From Xylanibacter caecicola (GTDB lineage Bacteria > Bacteroidota > Bacteroidia > Bacteroidales > Bacteroidaceae): DNA of 64,000 bases. Shown here piece after piece: positions 1-8,214 of the stretch (position 1 is its first letter; every line of letters begins with the position of its first letter). Under the pieces are notes generated by a model. It was not told the origin of the DNA and searched no databases. It was given only the letters and a program-made list of their open reading frames with translations. Made by a program: the position numbers and the translations under genes. The DNA is taken from NCBI RefSeq assembly GCF_013166515.1, contig NZ_JABKKJ010000008.1, positions 1 through 64,000 of the forward strand, given 5' to 3'.

Positions 1-28
1 GATACCTGCCACCTAAAAACCTGAAACC

Positions 29-1408
29 TTACATATATCCGAGCCACCTCAGAACATCGTTGAGGTTTGCCACCACGAGGAGAAGTATGAGGATTGCAAA
101 TCCTATATACTCTGCACGGAGCAGGAAGTTCTCGCTCGGCTTGCGTCCGGTGATTATCTCATAGAACAGGAACAGTATGTGTCCGCCGTCAAGGGCGGGT
201 ATCGGCAGGATGTTCATGAAGGCAAGCATGATGCTTATGAACGCCGTCATCTGCCAGAACAGCATCCAGTCCCAAGTCGGAGGAAACAGGTTGCCTATCG
301 CACCGAAGCCTCCCAATGACTTCGCACCGTCGGCAGTGAACACATATTTCAAGTCGTCCACATATCCGCGGAGCACGCCAATACCATACTTGGCGCCTGC
401 CGGAACGCTTTCAAGAAAACCGTATTCTATGGTCACCGGCTTGTAGAAATCGGCAAGCGAGGCTTTTCCCACATCGAGTGTAAGCTCCGGTGTAAGCGTA
501 ACCTTTACTGTGTCTATGTGTCCCGTGCCGCCGTGTCTGAAGGCGAATGTCGCCATTCTAACCTTCATGCTGTCCTTTGTCGTAGGTTTGGCGGCGGCGA
601 GTCTGTCTTTCAATATGCCTATTTGCATGTCAAACTCGTTCCAGCTGCTAATCTCCGTGCCGTTTATTGCCACGATGTGGTCTCCTTTCGACATTCCGAC
701 CTGTGCTGCCGGCGTGTCCGGCATTACGCTGTCTATCTTTGACGGGATGTAGGGTCGTGCAAAGGCAGGCGTTTCCTTGACCATTGTAAGCAGGCTTATT
801 TCTTCGGGCATGACTATTGTTTTCTTTTTGCCGTCGCGCATCACGTCTACCGTCTTGGCGTTGGACATCATGCGGTACATGTCTATGTCGAAGCGTTTCA
901 TCGGCTTTCCGTCTGCCGATAGGAGTATGTCGCCGTTCCTGAAGCCTGCCTGTTGTGCCGTTTCATTGAACACCATACCCATTTTCATGTCCTTGAGAGG
1001 GATGTACGACTGTCCCCATGTGAACAGAACCATTGAATAGATAAACAGTGCGAGGATGAAGTTGAACAGCACACCGCCTGCCATAATAAGAAGTCTTTGC
1101 CACGCCGGCTTGCTCCGGAACTCCCATGACTGCACCGGTTGCTTCATTTGTTCGGTGTCGAACGACTCGTCTATCATCCCTGAAATCTTGCAATAGCCTC
1201 CTAATGGTATCCATCCCATGCCGTAGGTGGTGTCACTGTTCTTCGGTTTGAACTGGAAAAGATGAAACCAGGGGTCGAAGAATATGAAGAATTTCTCCAC
1301 CCTTACGCCGAAGAGCTTTGAGAAGAGGAAGTGTCCCCCCTCATGTACGAAAACCAGAATGGAGAGTGCAAGCGCCACTTGCAGTAACTTGATTAAAAAT
1401 ATTTCCAT
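29..1408 (-). CDS. rseP: RseP-type site-2 membrane zinc protease (M50)
   Basis: This is a polytopic intramembrane metalloprotease of the RseP/site-2 protease family, 459 aa. In other bacteria this family cuts membrane-bound anti-sigma factors and remnant signal peptides. The zinc motif HEGGH lies at residues 22-26 in the first membrane helix, and the second metal-ligand motif LDGG is at 406-409 near the C-terminus. Between them is a periplasmic region that reads as two PDZ-like segments (roughly 130-290). The length is normal for the family. It is the last gene of a minus-strand run (tsaB, DUF4290, murA, rimM, dxr, rseP), 39 bp after dxr. The pairing dxr-rseP is common in Bacteroidetes. The substrate in this organism is unknown. 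Confidence 0.95.
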   Translation of the reverse strand: MEIFLIKLLQVALALSILVFVHEGGHFLFSKLFGVRVEKFFIFFDPWFHLFQFKPKNSDTTYGMGWIPLGGYCKISGMIDESFDTEQMKQPVQSWEFRSKPAWQRLLIMAGGVLFNFILALFIYSMVLFTWGQSYIPLKDMKMGMVFNETAQQAGFRNGDILLSADGKPMKRFDIDMYRMMSNAKTVDVMRDGKKKTIVMPEEISLLTMVKETPAFARPYIPSKIDSVMPDTPAAQVGMSKGDHIVAINGTEISSWNEFDMQIGILKDRLAAAKPTTKDSMKVRMATFAFRHGGTGHIDTVKVTLTPELTLDVGKASLADFYKPVTIEYGFLESVPAGAKYGIGVLRGYVDDLKYVFTADGAKSLGGFGAIGNLFPPTWDWMLFWQMTAFISIMLAFMNILPIPALDGGHILFLFYEIITGRKPSENFLLRAEYIGFAILILLLVVANLNDVLRWLGYM

Positions 1409-1447
1409 GTGTTTCTTATTCTTGTTTTATATGTTCCGTTTCTATTT

Positions 1448-2599
1448 TCATCCCATCAACTCTGCCGCAACCCGGCGTGCCTCGCTGTCGGTTGCCACAT
1501 ATGTGTCGTAGTCTGGCTTGCTGTCAAATGTCACGTGTTGCATTGTCGCTTCTATGATGTCGCTCATTTGCAGGAAGCCACACCGCCCGTCGAGAAATCC
1601 TTTGTTGACAATCTCGTTCGCGGCGTTTACAATGCAGGGCATGTTTCCGCCCTTCCTGATAGCCTCGAAAGCAAGTGCAAGGCACCGGAATTTGTCCATG
1701 TCCGGCTCGAAGAACTCTAATGGGTGTTTGAAAAGGTCAAGACGGTCGCCTCGGAGATGAATTCTGTCGGGGTAGGAAAATGCGTATTGTATCGGCAAAC
1801 GCATGTCGGGGACTCCCAACTGTGCCTTTACGGCTCCGTCGCAGAACTGCACGGCGCTGTGTATAATCGACTGCGGATGTACGAGAACCTGTATCTTGTC
1901 AGGCTCGACGCCGAAGAGCCACTTGGCTTCGATAACCTCAAAGCCCTTGTTCATCATCGTTGCGCTGTCTATGGTGATTTTTGTCCCCATGTCCCAAGTG
2001 GGATGTTGCAGGGCGTCGGCTTGCGTCACGGTGGCAAGCCTGTCTTTGGTGAAGTTGCGGAACGGTCCTCCCGAAGCCGTGAGGAGTATCTTTTCAATGG
2101 CGTTGTCGCCTTCGCCTGCGATGCTTTGGAATATCGCCGAGTGTTCGCTGTCTACCGGAATGATCGGTGAGCGATATTCTGCAGCAAGTCTGCATATAAG
2201 TTCTCCGGCAACGACAAGCGTCTCCTTGTTTGCCAGGCAAATCTTTTTATGTGCCTTGATTGCATGTATCGTGGGGCTGAGACCTGCAAAGCCGACCATT
2301 GCGGTGAGCACCATGTCTATCGGTTCCGCCTCCACTATCTCGTCGATAGCTCGCATTCCGGCGTATACTTTCACGTCCGGCATGTCGTCAAGCATGTCTT
2401 TCAGCTCTTCATAATGGCTTTCGTTGGCAATCACCACGGCGGCAGGACGAAACTTACGTGCCTGCATTGCAAGTTCCTTGACGCGGTTGTTTGCAGTGAG
2501 ACAATATACCTCGTATAAATCAGAATGTTCCTCTATTACCTCTAATGCCTGTGTTCCTATCGACCCGGTAGAGCCGAGTATGGCTATTTGCTTTTTCAT
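1448..2599 (-). CDS. dxr: 1-deoxy-D-xylulose 5-phosphate reductoisomerase
   Basis: Dxr (IspC) converts 1-deoxy-D-xylulose 5-phosphate to 2-C-methyl-D-erythritol 4-phosphate with NADPH, the committed step of the MEP isoprenoid pathway in the cytoplasm. The 383-aa protein has the NADPH-binding GSTGSIG at residues 9-15, the metal-binding D150-S151-E152 triad, the flexible-loop region TASGGPF at 174-180 and the catalytic NKGFE segment at 217-221. It is complete and of normal size. It starts 11 bp after the rimM stop and precedes rseP, so the three genes are almost certainly co-transcribed. Isoprenoid supply links it to the lipid-carrier work of murA upstream. The assignment is secure from the motifs. 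Confidence 0.97.
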   Translation of the reverse strand: MKKQIAILGSTGSIGTQALEVIEEHSDLYEVYCLTANNRVKELAMQARKFRPAAVVIANESHYEELKDMLDDMPDVKVYAGMRAIDEIVEAEPIDMVLTAMVGFAGLSPTIHAIKAHKKICLANKETLVVAGELICRLAAEYRSPIIPVDSEHSAIFQSIAGEGDNAIEKILLTASGGPFRNFTKDRLATVTQADALQHPTWDMGTKITIDSATMMNKGFEVIEAKWLFGVEPDKIQVLVHPQSIIHSAVQFCDGAVKAQLGVPDMRLPIQYAFSYPDRIHLRGDRLDLFKHPLEFFEPDMDKFRCLALAFEAIRKGGNMPCIVNAANEIVNKGFLDGRCGFLQMSDIIEATMQHVTFDSKPDYDTYVATDSEARRVAAELMG

Positions 2600-2610
2600 A
2601 TAAGTCGCTG

Positions 2611-3141
2611 TCAGTCGTCTAAGTCGAGCAGCCCTTCAGGCAGGCTGACCGTTATTATTTTCTTTTCGGTGTCCATGTTCTGTATGAACTCCTCTGCGGC
2701 GGGTATCAGTATGTTGTCGCCCAGAGGTGTTTTTACTTCAAACAAAACGTTTGCCGTCGAGTCATCGACAGACGTTATGGTACCTATTTCCTTGTTGTAT
2801 ATGTTGTTGTCGATGAGCATGAAACCTTTTATTTCATCCCATGTAATCTCGTTTTCGTCCCTGTTCGAAAGGCTTTTCGGGAAAAATACGGAGCAGCCCG
2901 TCAGTGCGGCGGCTTGTTCCTTGGTGTCTATGTCGCAGAATTTCACCAGTGCCGTGCTTCTGCCCTTGAACCTGTACTCTTCCATGAAGAAAGGTACCAG
3001 TATGCCGTCGATTGCCAATACAAGATAAGGAGCGTCCACTCTGTCAAATACATCATCGTCGAACATGAAGCTCAATTCGCCCTTCACGCCGTGCGGTTTG
3101 CCTGTTTCGCCTATCTTGTAAACATCTTCCTGTCGTATCAT
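2611..3141 (-). CDS. rimM: 16S rRNA processing / ribosome maturation factor RimM
   Basis: RimM is a small cytoplasmic assembly factor that binds ribosomal protein S19 and helps mature the 30S head domain. The 176-aa protein begins with the family signature (IGETGKPHGVKGEL, residues 11-24), an N-terminal beta-barrel, followed by a PRC-barrel domain with the typical phrase GTITSVDDST near 120 and the closing ILIPAAEEF. Length and domain order match the family. It lies between murA (49 bp upstream) and dxr (11 bp downstream). In many bacteria rimM sits with rpsP and trmD; here it is embedded in an envelope/isoprenoid operon, an arrangement I associate with Bacteroidetes. Confidence 0.93.
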   Translation of the reverse strand: MIRQEDVYKIGETGKPHGVKGELSFMFDDDVFDRVDAPYLVLAIDGILVPFFMEEYRFKGRSTALVKFCDIDTKEQAAALTGCSVFFPKSLSNRDENEITWDEIKGFMLIDNNIYNKEIGTITSVDDSTANVLFEVKTPLGDNILIPAAEEFIQNMDTEKKIITVSLPEGLLDLDD

Positions 3142-3190
3142 CGTCGGTATTCCATGCTTTTGTTTATGTCTTCCGTCATGCCGCCGGGCG

Positions 3191-4501
3191 TCAACTGTTT
3201 GTACGCTCTATCTTTGCTCCAAGACTGTTGAGACGTTTTTCAATGTCCTCATAGCCACGGTCTATCTGCGCAATGTTGTCTATGCGGCTTGTGCCGTTGG
3301 CGCTGAGCGCCGCTATGAGCAGTGCTATTCCGGCGCGGATGTCGGGACTTGTCATCCTGCCTGCACGCAGACGTATGTTGTGGTCGTGACCTATCACCAC
3401 CGCGCGGTGCGGGTCGCACAGTATGATGTTTGCCCCCATGTCTATCAGTTTGTCCACAAAGAACAGACGGCTCTCGAACATCTTCTGGTGGAAAAGTACG
3501 CTTCCGCGTGCCTGGGTGGCTACAACCAGCAGCACGGACAGCAGATCAGGCGTAAGTCCGGGCCACGGGGCGTCAGCCAAAGTCATCATGGAATTGTCTA
3601 TAAACGACTTTACCTCATAGTGTTCGAGCCGCGGAATGAACAGATCTTCGCCGTCGGTTATGACGTCAACGCCCAACTGTCGGAATGCGTCGGGTATTAT
3701 TCCGAGGTTCTTCGGCAACACATTCTTTATCCTTATGCCGTCGCCTACCATTGCCGCCATGCCTATAAACGAGCCTACCTCAATCATGTCGGGCTGTATG
3801 GTGTGGCTTGTGCCGTGCAGACATTTCACTCCCACAATAGTAAGAAGATTGGATGCTATGCCGCTGATGTTTGCCCCCATTCTGTTGAGCATGTGGCATA
3901 ATTGCTGTATATATGGTTCGCATGCCGCGTTGTATATGGTTGTGGTGCCATTTGCAAGCACCGATGCCATTATTATGTTTGCCGTTCCTGTCACCGATGC
4001 TTCGTCGAGCAGCATGTAACAGCCGTCAAGTCTGTCTGCGTGAATATTGAAAGTGCCACGTTCCTCATCGTGTTTGAAACTTGCGCCGAGGTTCTTGAAA
4101 CCCATGAAATGCGTGTCGAGACGCCTGCGCCCTATCTTGTCGCCTCCCGGTTTGGCAACTGTCGCTTTGCCGTATCGCGCCAATAGCGGTCCTATCATCA
4201 GTACACTGCCGCGAAGTGATGAGCACTTTTGCACAAACTCCGGGCTTTCGAGATAGTCGAGGTTCAGTTCTGCCGCGCGAAACACATACTCGTTGCGGCT
4301 TGTCTGTCTTACTTCCACTCCTATATCCATGAGGAGGCGGATAAGGTTTTTCACGTCGAGAATGTCCGGAATGTTACCTATTCTCACCTCGTCTGCCGTG
4401 AGCAGCGATGCGCAAATAACCTCCAAGGCCTCGTTCTTGGCTCCTTGCGGAATGATTGTCCCGCTCAGCAGGTGCCCGCCTTCTATGATAAAAGATTCCA
4501 T
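3191..4501 (-). CDS. murA: UDP-N-acetylglucosamine 1-carboxyvinyltransferase (MurA), Asp-type active site
   Basis: MurA transfers enolpyruvate from PEP to UDP-GlcNAc, the first committed step of peptidoglycan synthesis. The 436-aa protein has the substrate-binding K22-N23 pair, the catalytic-loop segment PGGDKIGRRR at 118-127 and a conserved Asp at 319 (LTPDLLS). In the classical enzymes the loop reads PGGC; here residue 121 is Asp, encoded by GAC at 4139-4141 on the minus strand. Asp-type MurAs are active but are not alkylated by fosfomycin, so intrinsic resistance is predicted. The gene lies between DUF4290 (19 bp upstream) and rimM. No second murA copy is visible in this window. Confidence 0.96.
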   Translation of the reverse strand: MESFIIEGGHLLSGTIIPQGAKNEALEVICASLLTADEVRIGNIPDILDVKNLIRLLMDIGVEVRQTSRNEYVFRAAELNLDYLESPEFVQKCSSLRGSVLMIGPLLARYGKATVAKPGGDKIGRRRLDTHFMGFKNLGASFKHDEERGTFNIHADRLDGCYMLLDEASVTGTANIIMASVLANGTTTIYNAACEPYIQQLCHMLNRMGANISGIASNLLTIVGVKCLHGTSHTIQPDMIEVGSFIGMAAMVGDGIRIKNVLPKNLGIIPDAFRQLGVDVITDGEDLFIPRLEHYEVKSFIDNSMMTLADAPWPGLTPDLLSVLLVVATQARGSVLFHQKMFESRLFFVDKLIDMGANIILCDPHRAVVIGHDHNIRLRAGRMTSPDIRAGIALLIAALSANGTSRIDNIAQIDRGYEDIEKRLNSLGAKIERTNS

Positions 4502-4520
4502 TTCAGGATATGGTTAAAGG

Positions 4521-5117
4521 TTATTTCTTCTTTCTTCTCTTGTCATTCAATGTCCTTTCGGAAAAAGGCTGGAACTTAAAACTGTTCAGATCCAGTTGTA
4601 TAGCCCCGTCGGTGTAGTATGCAAGGTCATCGGCAATTTTCTTGTCGTTGTTAGAGCCATGTCCCCACTGCATAAGGTTTCGCTTCATCTGGTTCGCCGT
4701 TATGCGTGTAAGTTCGTCTCTGCCGGCACCCGGTGGCATGGACTTAAGTTTTTCGAAGATGTCGAAAATCATGCTTCCATAGTGTTTTACGGGTATTTTC
4801 TTCATGGGATATTCCATGGGTTGCGGCTTTGCCGTTATTTTGGCAGCATCGCTTATATCGCACGGATAGTCTATATCCAGTGCAAAACGGCTCATGATGG
4901 CAAGGTGATCCCACAGCTTCCGCTTGTAGTCTATATTCTCTCGGTTCTGCGGAAACATGCGTTCCATGATTTTTACGATTGTCTCGGCGCACCGGCGGCG
5001 TTCCGTCCTGTCCTTTATAGTCAGGGCATGATCCACCATTTTCTGTATCTCGCGCCCGTATTCGGGCAGTATGAGCTGCTCTCTACGGGTGTTATAGTCC
5101 AATCCTTCAATATTCAT
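4521..5117 (-). CDS. DUF4290 family protein
   Basis: This 198-aa soluble protein matches, from memory, the Bacteroidetes family DUF4290, whose function is not established. The N-terminus (LDYNTRREQLILPEYGR, residues 6-22) is the recognisable part, followed by a mostly helical body rich in charged residues and a basic C-terminal tail ending in KRRKKK. There is no signal peptide or membrane segment, so it is expected in the cytoplasm. A good ribosome binding site (AAAGGAA) precedes the ATG. It lies directly upstream of murA with only 19 bp between, an order that recurs in Bacteroidetes and hints at a role near cell-wall precursor synthesis. That link is inference only. Confidence 0.85.
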   Translation of the reverse strand: MNIEGLDYNTRREQLILPEYGREIQKMVDHALTIKDRTERRRCAETIVKIMERMFPQNRENIDYKRKLWDHLAIMSRFALDIDYPCDISDAAKITAKPQPMEYPMKKIPVKHYGSMIFDIFEKLKSMPPGAGRDELTRITANQMKRNLMQWGHGSNNDKKIADDLAYYTDGAIQLDLNSFKFQPFSERTLNDKRRKKK

Positions 5118-5129
5118 ATTCTTTCCTTT

Positions 5130-5185
5130 TGTACATGTACGGACACGGAAGTCCTTGCCGCCGGCGGCTAAACCGCCCTCCTATA
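5130..5185. other. GC-rich hairpin cluster between tsaB and DUF4290
   Basis: The 79-bp spacer holds a perfect 12-bp palindrome GCCGCCGGCGGC, a GGCGG/CCGCC hairpin overlapping it, and a GGAC/GTCC stem. No T-run follows, so it does not look like a simple terminator. It may be an attenuator or an RNA-processing site in an otherwise continuous operon. Confidence 0.4.
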
Positions 5186-5196
5186 CATATATTATA

Positions 5197-5886
5197 TTAT
5201 AACAGCTTTTTGGGTGTCTTGGCTACAAAGTCCTTAAGATAGAACGGTACGAAGTATGCCACGTCCTCGTACCTCTTTTCCGCCATTCTCTTTTCGGCGA
5301 GCGGAAACATGTTCTTTGCAAGCGGTTCTATTCCTTCGATGAAATGTGCGGCAGGGTGTGTTATGGTTCCCATGCACTTTCCCGCTCCGTTTCCGAAGAA
5401 GTATACCGGATGTCTGTCAAGATAATCCTTGTACGTATCGGCATCGACAATGTCCGCCCCTACGTTGCGAACTTTGTTGAGCGCGCGGTCGTATATGCCT
5501 GCATAAACTTCCATACGGCGTGCGTCGAGCATAGGGCATATCAAAGCATTGTCTTCCAGCTCATGACCGAGCAGCACCGGCACGGTAAGTAACTTAAGCG
5601 TGGGCACCGCTATCAGATGCAGATTGCGACCGTAGCAGATGCCTTTTGCCATTGATACGCCGATGCGCAGACCCGTATAAGAACCCGGTCCGCAGCTCAC
5701 GGCAACGGCATCGAGGCTTATTCCGTTGCCGTCGGCAAACTTCACCGCTTCGTCCACATACACTCCAAGCTGCACGGCATGGTTGGAACCGCCGTGGTCT
5801 TCTCTGTTAAATATGCACTCTCCGTCTTTGCTCACGGCGACGGAGCACACGTTGGTGCTCGTCTCGATATTTAAGATGCACGACAT
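5197..5886 (-). CDS. tsaB: tRNA threonylcarbamoyladenosine biosynthesis protein TsaB
   Basis: TsaB (YeaZ) is the inactive-paralogue partner of TsaD in the complex that makes the t6A modification on ANN-decoding tRNAs. The protein, 229 aa from the start chosen here, begins MSCILNIETSTNVCSVAV, the ASKHA-fold phosphate-1 strand typical of TsaB, and has the family signature SCGPGSYTGLRIG around 67-79. A longer in-frame reading up to 5955 would add 23 unconserved residues and run through the predicted promoter at 5915-5922, so I start at 5886. It is the first gene of the minus-strand run leading through DUF4290 and murA to rseP, although GC-rich hairpins in the 79-bp gap may uncouple it. Confidence 0.93.
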   Translation of the reverse strand: MSCILNIETSTNVCSVAVSKDGECIFNREDHGGSNHAVQLGVYVDEAVKFADGNGISLDAVAVSCGPGSYTGLRIGVSMAKGICYGRNLHLIAVPTLKLLTVPVLLGHELEDNALICPMLDARRMEVYAGIYDRALNKVRNVGADIVDADTYKDYLDRHPVYFFGNGAGKCMGTITHPAAHFIEGIEPLAKNMFPLAEKRMAEKRYEDVAYFVPFYLKDFVAKTPKKLL

Positions 5887-5914
5887 AGCTATGTGTCTTA
5901 GTGTAAATAAAGTG

Positions 5915-5922
5915 CAAAAATA
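5915..5922 (-). promoter_or_regulatory. Predicted -7 element for tsaB operon
   Basis: On the minus strand this reads TATTTTTG, matching the Bacteroidetes -7 consensus TAnnTTTG, 29 bp from the tsaB ATG. A clear TTTG -33 box at 19-21 bp is not visible. Confidence 0.55.
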
Positions 5923-5944
5923 CTCTTTTTTCCTAAGAATTGTG

Positions 5945-5952
5945 TACTTTTG
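5945..5952 (+). promoter_or_regulatory. Predicted -7 element for yicC operon
   Basis: TACTTTTG matches TAnnTTTG and lies 25 bp before the yicC start, back to back with the tsaB -7 element. The two promoters share about 60 bp. Confidence 0.6.
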
Positions 5953-5977
5953 CATAAATTTAACTACAATAAGAGGT

Positions 5978-6853
5978 ATGATACAATCAATGACGGGCTA
6001 CGGTAAATCTGTCGTAACCTACGGAGACAAGAAGATCAACGTTGAGGTGAAATCGCTCAACAGCAAGGCTCTCGACCTGTCCGCACGTATCGCTCCGCTT
6101 TACAGGGAGAAGGAAATGGAAATAAGGCAGATGGTTGCCGGTGCCCTGATAAGGGGCAAGGTGGACTTCTCCATTTGGGTAGAGAGAGAGGCACATGCCG
6201 ACGCCACGCCGGTGAACAAGGTTCTTGTGGAGAACTACTACAGGCAGATAAAGGATATTTCTGCCGCCACCGGGATACCTGAGCCGCAAGACTGGTTCTC
6301 CACACTGATGCGCATGCCCGACGTACTGCTTAAGACGGATGTGGAGGAACTGTGCGACGAGGAGTGGAAAGTTGCCTCAAAAGCTGTGCAGAGCGCCCTT
6401 GAAAACCTTGTGGACTTCCGTCGTCAGGAAGGAGAGGCGCTGCAGAAGAAGTTTGAGGAGAAACTGGACAACATCGCATCGCTGCTTGCCGCCATCGAAC
6501 CTTACGAGACATCGCGCGTGGAGAAGATACGCATGCGCCTTGTGGAGGGATTGAAAAAGATACCCGAAGCAGAGTACGACAAGAACCGTCTGGAGCAGGA
6601 ACTGATTTATTATATAGAAAAACTCGACATAAACGAAGAGAAACAGCGTCTTGCCAATCATCTTAAATACTTCCGCGAGACCATGGCAGAGGGTGCCGGA
6701 GTGGGCAAGAAACTCGGTTTCATAGCACAGGAAATGGGGCGTGAGATAAATACCACGGGCAGCAAGAGCAATCAGGCAGAGATGCAGAACATTGTGGTGA
6801 AGATGAAAGACGAGCTGGAACAGATAAAGGAACAGGTGCTGAATGTTCTTTAA
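5978..6853 (+). CDS. YicC/YloC family endoribonuclease
   Basis: This 291-aa cytoplasmic protein belongs to the YicC family, reported in E. coli and B. subtilis as an endoribonuclease affecting small-RNA turnover. The start at 5978 is set by the invariant N-terminus MIQSMTGYG and a preceding AGAGG ribosome binding site; the frame is open further upstream but lacks conservation there. An N-terminal YicC_N region is followed by the C-terminal DUF1732 part, with the highly conserved tail GKKLGFIAQEMGREINTTGSKS at about 242-263 containing the likely active-site acidic residues. It is the first gene of yicC-gmk-nadD; yicC next to gmk is a very widespread pairing. Confidence 0.93.
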   Translation: MIQSMTGYGKSVVTYGDKKINVEVKSLNSKALDLSARIAPLYREKEMEIRQMVAGALIRGKVDFSIWVEREAHADATPVNKVLVENYYRQIKDISAATGIPEPQDWFSTLMRMPDVLLKTDVEELCDEEWKVASKAVQSALENLVDFRRQEGEALQKKFEEKLDNIASLLAAIEPYETSRVEKIRMRLVEGLKKIPEAEYDKNRLEQELIYYIEKLDINEEKQRLANHLKYFRETMAEGAGVGKKLGFIAQEMGREINTTGSKSNQAEMQNIVVKMKDELEQIKEQVLNVL

Positions 6854-6944
6854 ACATAAGATATAACAGGGTGTGTCACTGCGGACAGTCGTGCAGAAAG
6901 CATGGAACGAGCGCATGGCACACTCTTTTTTATACCATAAGATT

Positions 6945-7517
6945 ATGAAAAAGGGAAAGGTTATAATATTTTCGGCTCCAAGCGGAAGCGGAAAGAGCAC
7001 GATTATCGGTCGCCTGATGCAGCACGAGGATCTGCACATGGCATTCTCGGTGAGCTGTACCAGTCGTCCGCCGCGCGGTGCGGAGCGCCACGGAGTGGAG
7101 TATTTCTTCCTCACGCCGGAAGAGTTTCGCAGGCGTATCGACAACAATGAGTTTCTTGAATACGAAGAGGTGTATGCCGACCGCTATTACGGAACACTGA
7201 AAGAGCAGGTGGATCGCCAGCTTGAAAACGGTGAAAATGTTGTCCTTGACGTGGATGTCAAGGGTGGATGTAACATTAAGAACCATTATGGCGACAGGGC
7301 GTTGAGCGTCTTCATACAGCCTCCGTCGGTGGATGAACTGCGTAACCGCCTTGTGGGGCGCGGCACCGACGCCCCCGAAGTGATTGAAGACCGTATTGCC
7401 CGGGCGGAATATGAATTGACGTTTGCCGGACGTTTTGACCGCGTGGTGGTAAACAGCAATCTGGACAAGGCTGTAGACGAGGCTCTTGCCGTGGTAAGGG
7501 AGTTTATCGGGAGATAG
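6945..7517 (+). CDS. gmk: Guanylate kinase
   Basis: Guanylate kinase phosphorylates GMP to GDP with ATP. The 190-aa protein begins MKKGKVIIFSAPSGSGKST, with the P-loop APSGSGKST at 11-19, the GMP-binding SCTSRPPRGAERHGVEYFF segment at about 35-53 and YGTLKEQV after it. The start at 6945 is chosen because the P-loop normally lies about ten residues from the N-terminus; an upstream in-frame Met at 6873 would add unconserved sequence. The stop codon TAG (7515-7517) lies inside the left arm of a perfect 16-bp hairpin, which is unusual. The gene sits between yicC and nadD. Confidence 0.96.
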   Translation: MKKGKVIIFSAPSGSGKSTIIGRLMQHEDLHMAFSVSCTSRPPRGAERHGVEYFFLTPEEFRRRIDNNEFLEYEEVYADRYYGTLKEQVDRQLENGENVVLDVDVKGGCNIKNHYGDRALSVFIQPPSVDELRNRLVGRGTDAPEVIEDRIARAEYELTFAGRFDRVVVNSNLDKAVDEALAVVREFIGR

Positions 7518-7550
7518 CCTTTGGCGCTTTTAAGAGCGCCAAAGGCTATC
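7513..7550 (+). other. Perfect 16-bp hairpin over the gmk stop codon
   Basis: Arms 7513-7528 and 7535-7550 are fully complementary (GATAGCCTTTGGCGCT and its reverse complement) with a 6-nt loop. The left arm includes the gmk stop codon. No U-tract follows, so it may act as an RNA 3'-end stabiliser or a weak terminator rather than a full terminator. Confidence 0.7.
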
Positions 7551-7599
7551 CGAGGACTCGGAGATCTCGGAGGGCTCTGAGCTCTCGGAGAACTCCGAG
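7548..7599 (+). repeat. 9-bp-period array of CTCNGAG words
   Basis: Six words start at 7548, 7557, 7566, 7575, 7584 and 7593, exactly 9 bp apart: ATCCGAG, CTCGGAG, CTCGGAG, CTCTGAG, CTCGGAG, CTCCGAG, separated by two variable bases. Every unit is an odd-length palindrome and can pair with any other. The array fills the gmk-nadD spacer and ends 18 nt before the nadD ATG. Two other spacers in this window carry arrays with the same period but a different word (12140-12202 and 37563-37613). Confidence 0.8.
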
Positions 7600-7617
7600 A
7601 ATTTAAAAATCACAACA

Positions 7618-8214
7618 ATGAAAAAAACAATCACAGGCATATACGGCGGCTCTTTCAACCCCATACACAACGGTCACATAAGCCTCGCGCGCCGCTTTCT
7701 TGATGCGGCAGGGCTTGACGAGGTGTGGTTCATGGTGTCTCCGCAAAATCCGTTGAAGCGCCACAACAGTCTTCTCGACGACGATACACGCCTGCGTATG
7801 GTGTGTGCGGCGCTTGAAGACATGCCCGGGCTGACGGCGTGCGACTATGAGTTCCGACTGTCGCGCCCCTCATATACGTGGAACACATTGCAGGCAATGG
7901 GCAGTGAATATGCATGCCGCGAGTTTGTGTTGCTCATCGGTGGCGACAACTGGCAGCATTTTGACCGTTGGTATCGTCATGACGACATCCTCAGAAACTA
8001 TCGCATCGTGATATATCCGCGTCCGGGCAGCAGTATAGACACGTCGTCTCTGCCGGAGAACGTGAGTGTTCTCGACACCGAACTGATAGACATCAGCAGC
8101 ACGCAGGTGCGCGATATGATAGAAAGAGGGGAGGATATATCACATCTTGTACCTCCTCAGACGGCTGAAATGATATATCGCGAGGGACTTTATAAATTAA
8201 GAATTAAGGGTTGA
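7618..8214 (+). CDS. nadD: Nicotinate-nucleotide adenylyltransferase
   Basis: NadD adenylates nicotinate mononucleotide to deamido-NAD in the NAD biosynthesis pathway. The 198-aa protein has the nucleotidyltransferase signature GSFNPIHNGH at residues 11-20 and the closing ISSTQVRDMI motif near 159-168, both typical of the family. Its size is normal. It is the third gene of yicC-gmk-nadD, separated from gmk by a 100-bp spacer filled with a perfect hairpin and a 9-bp-period array, an unusually structured junction for an operon. The final codons already belong to an AT-rich repeat stretch that continues past the stop. Confidence 0.95.
   Translation: MKKTITGIYGGSFNPIHNGHISLARRFLDAAGLDEVWFMVSPQNPLKRHNSLLDDDTRLRMVCAALEDMPGLTACDYEFRLSRPSYTWNTLQAMGSEYACREFVLLIGGDNWQHFDRWYRHDDILRNYRIVIYPRPGSSIDTSSLPENVSVLDTELIDISSTQVRDMIERGEDISHLVPPQTAEMIYREGLYKLRIKG

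Noticed and set aside
5726..5977. Longer start for yicC
   Set aside because: The upstream part overlaps tsaB and the divergent promoters; the conserved family N-terminus is at 5978.
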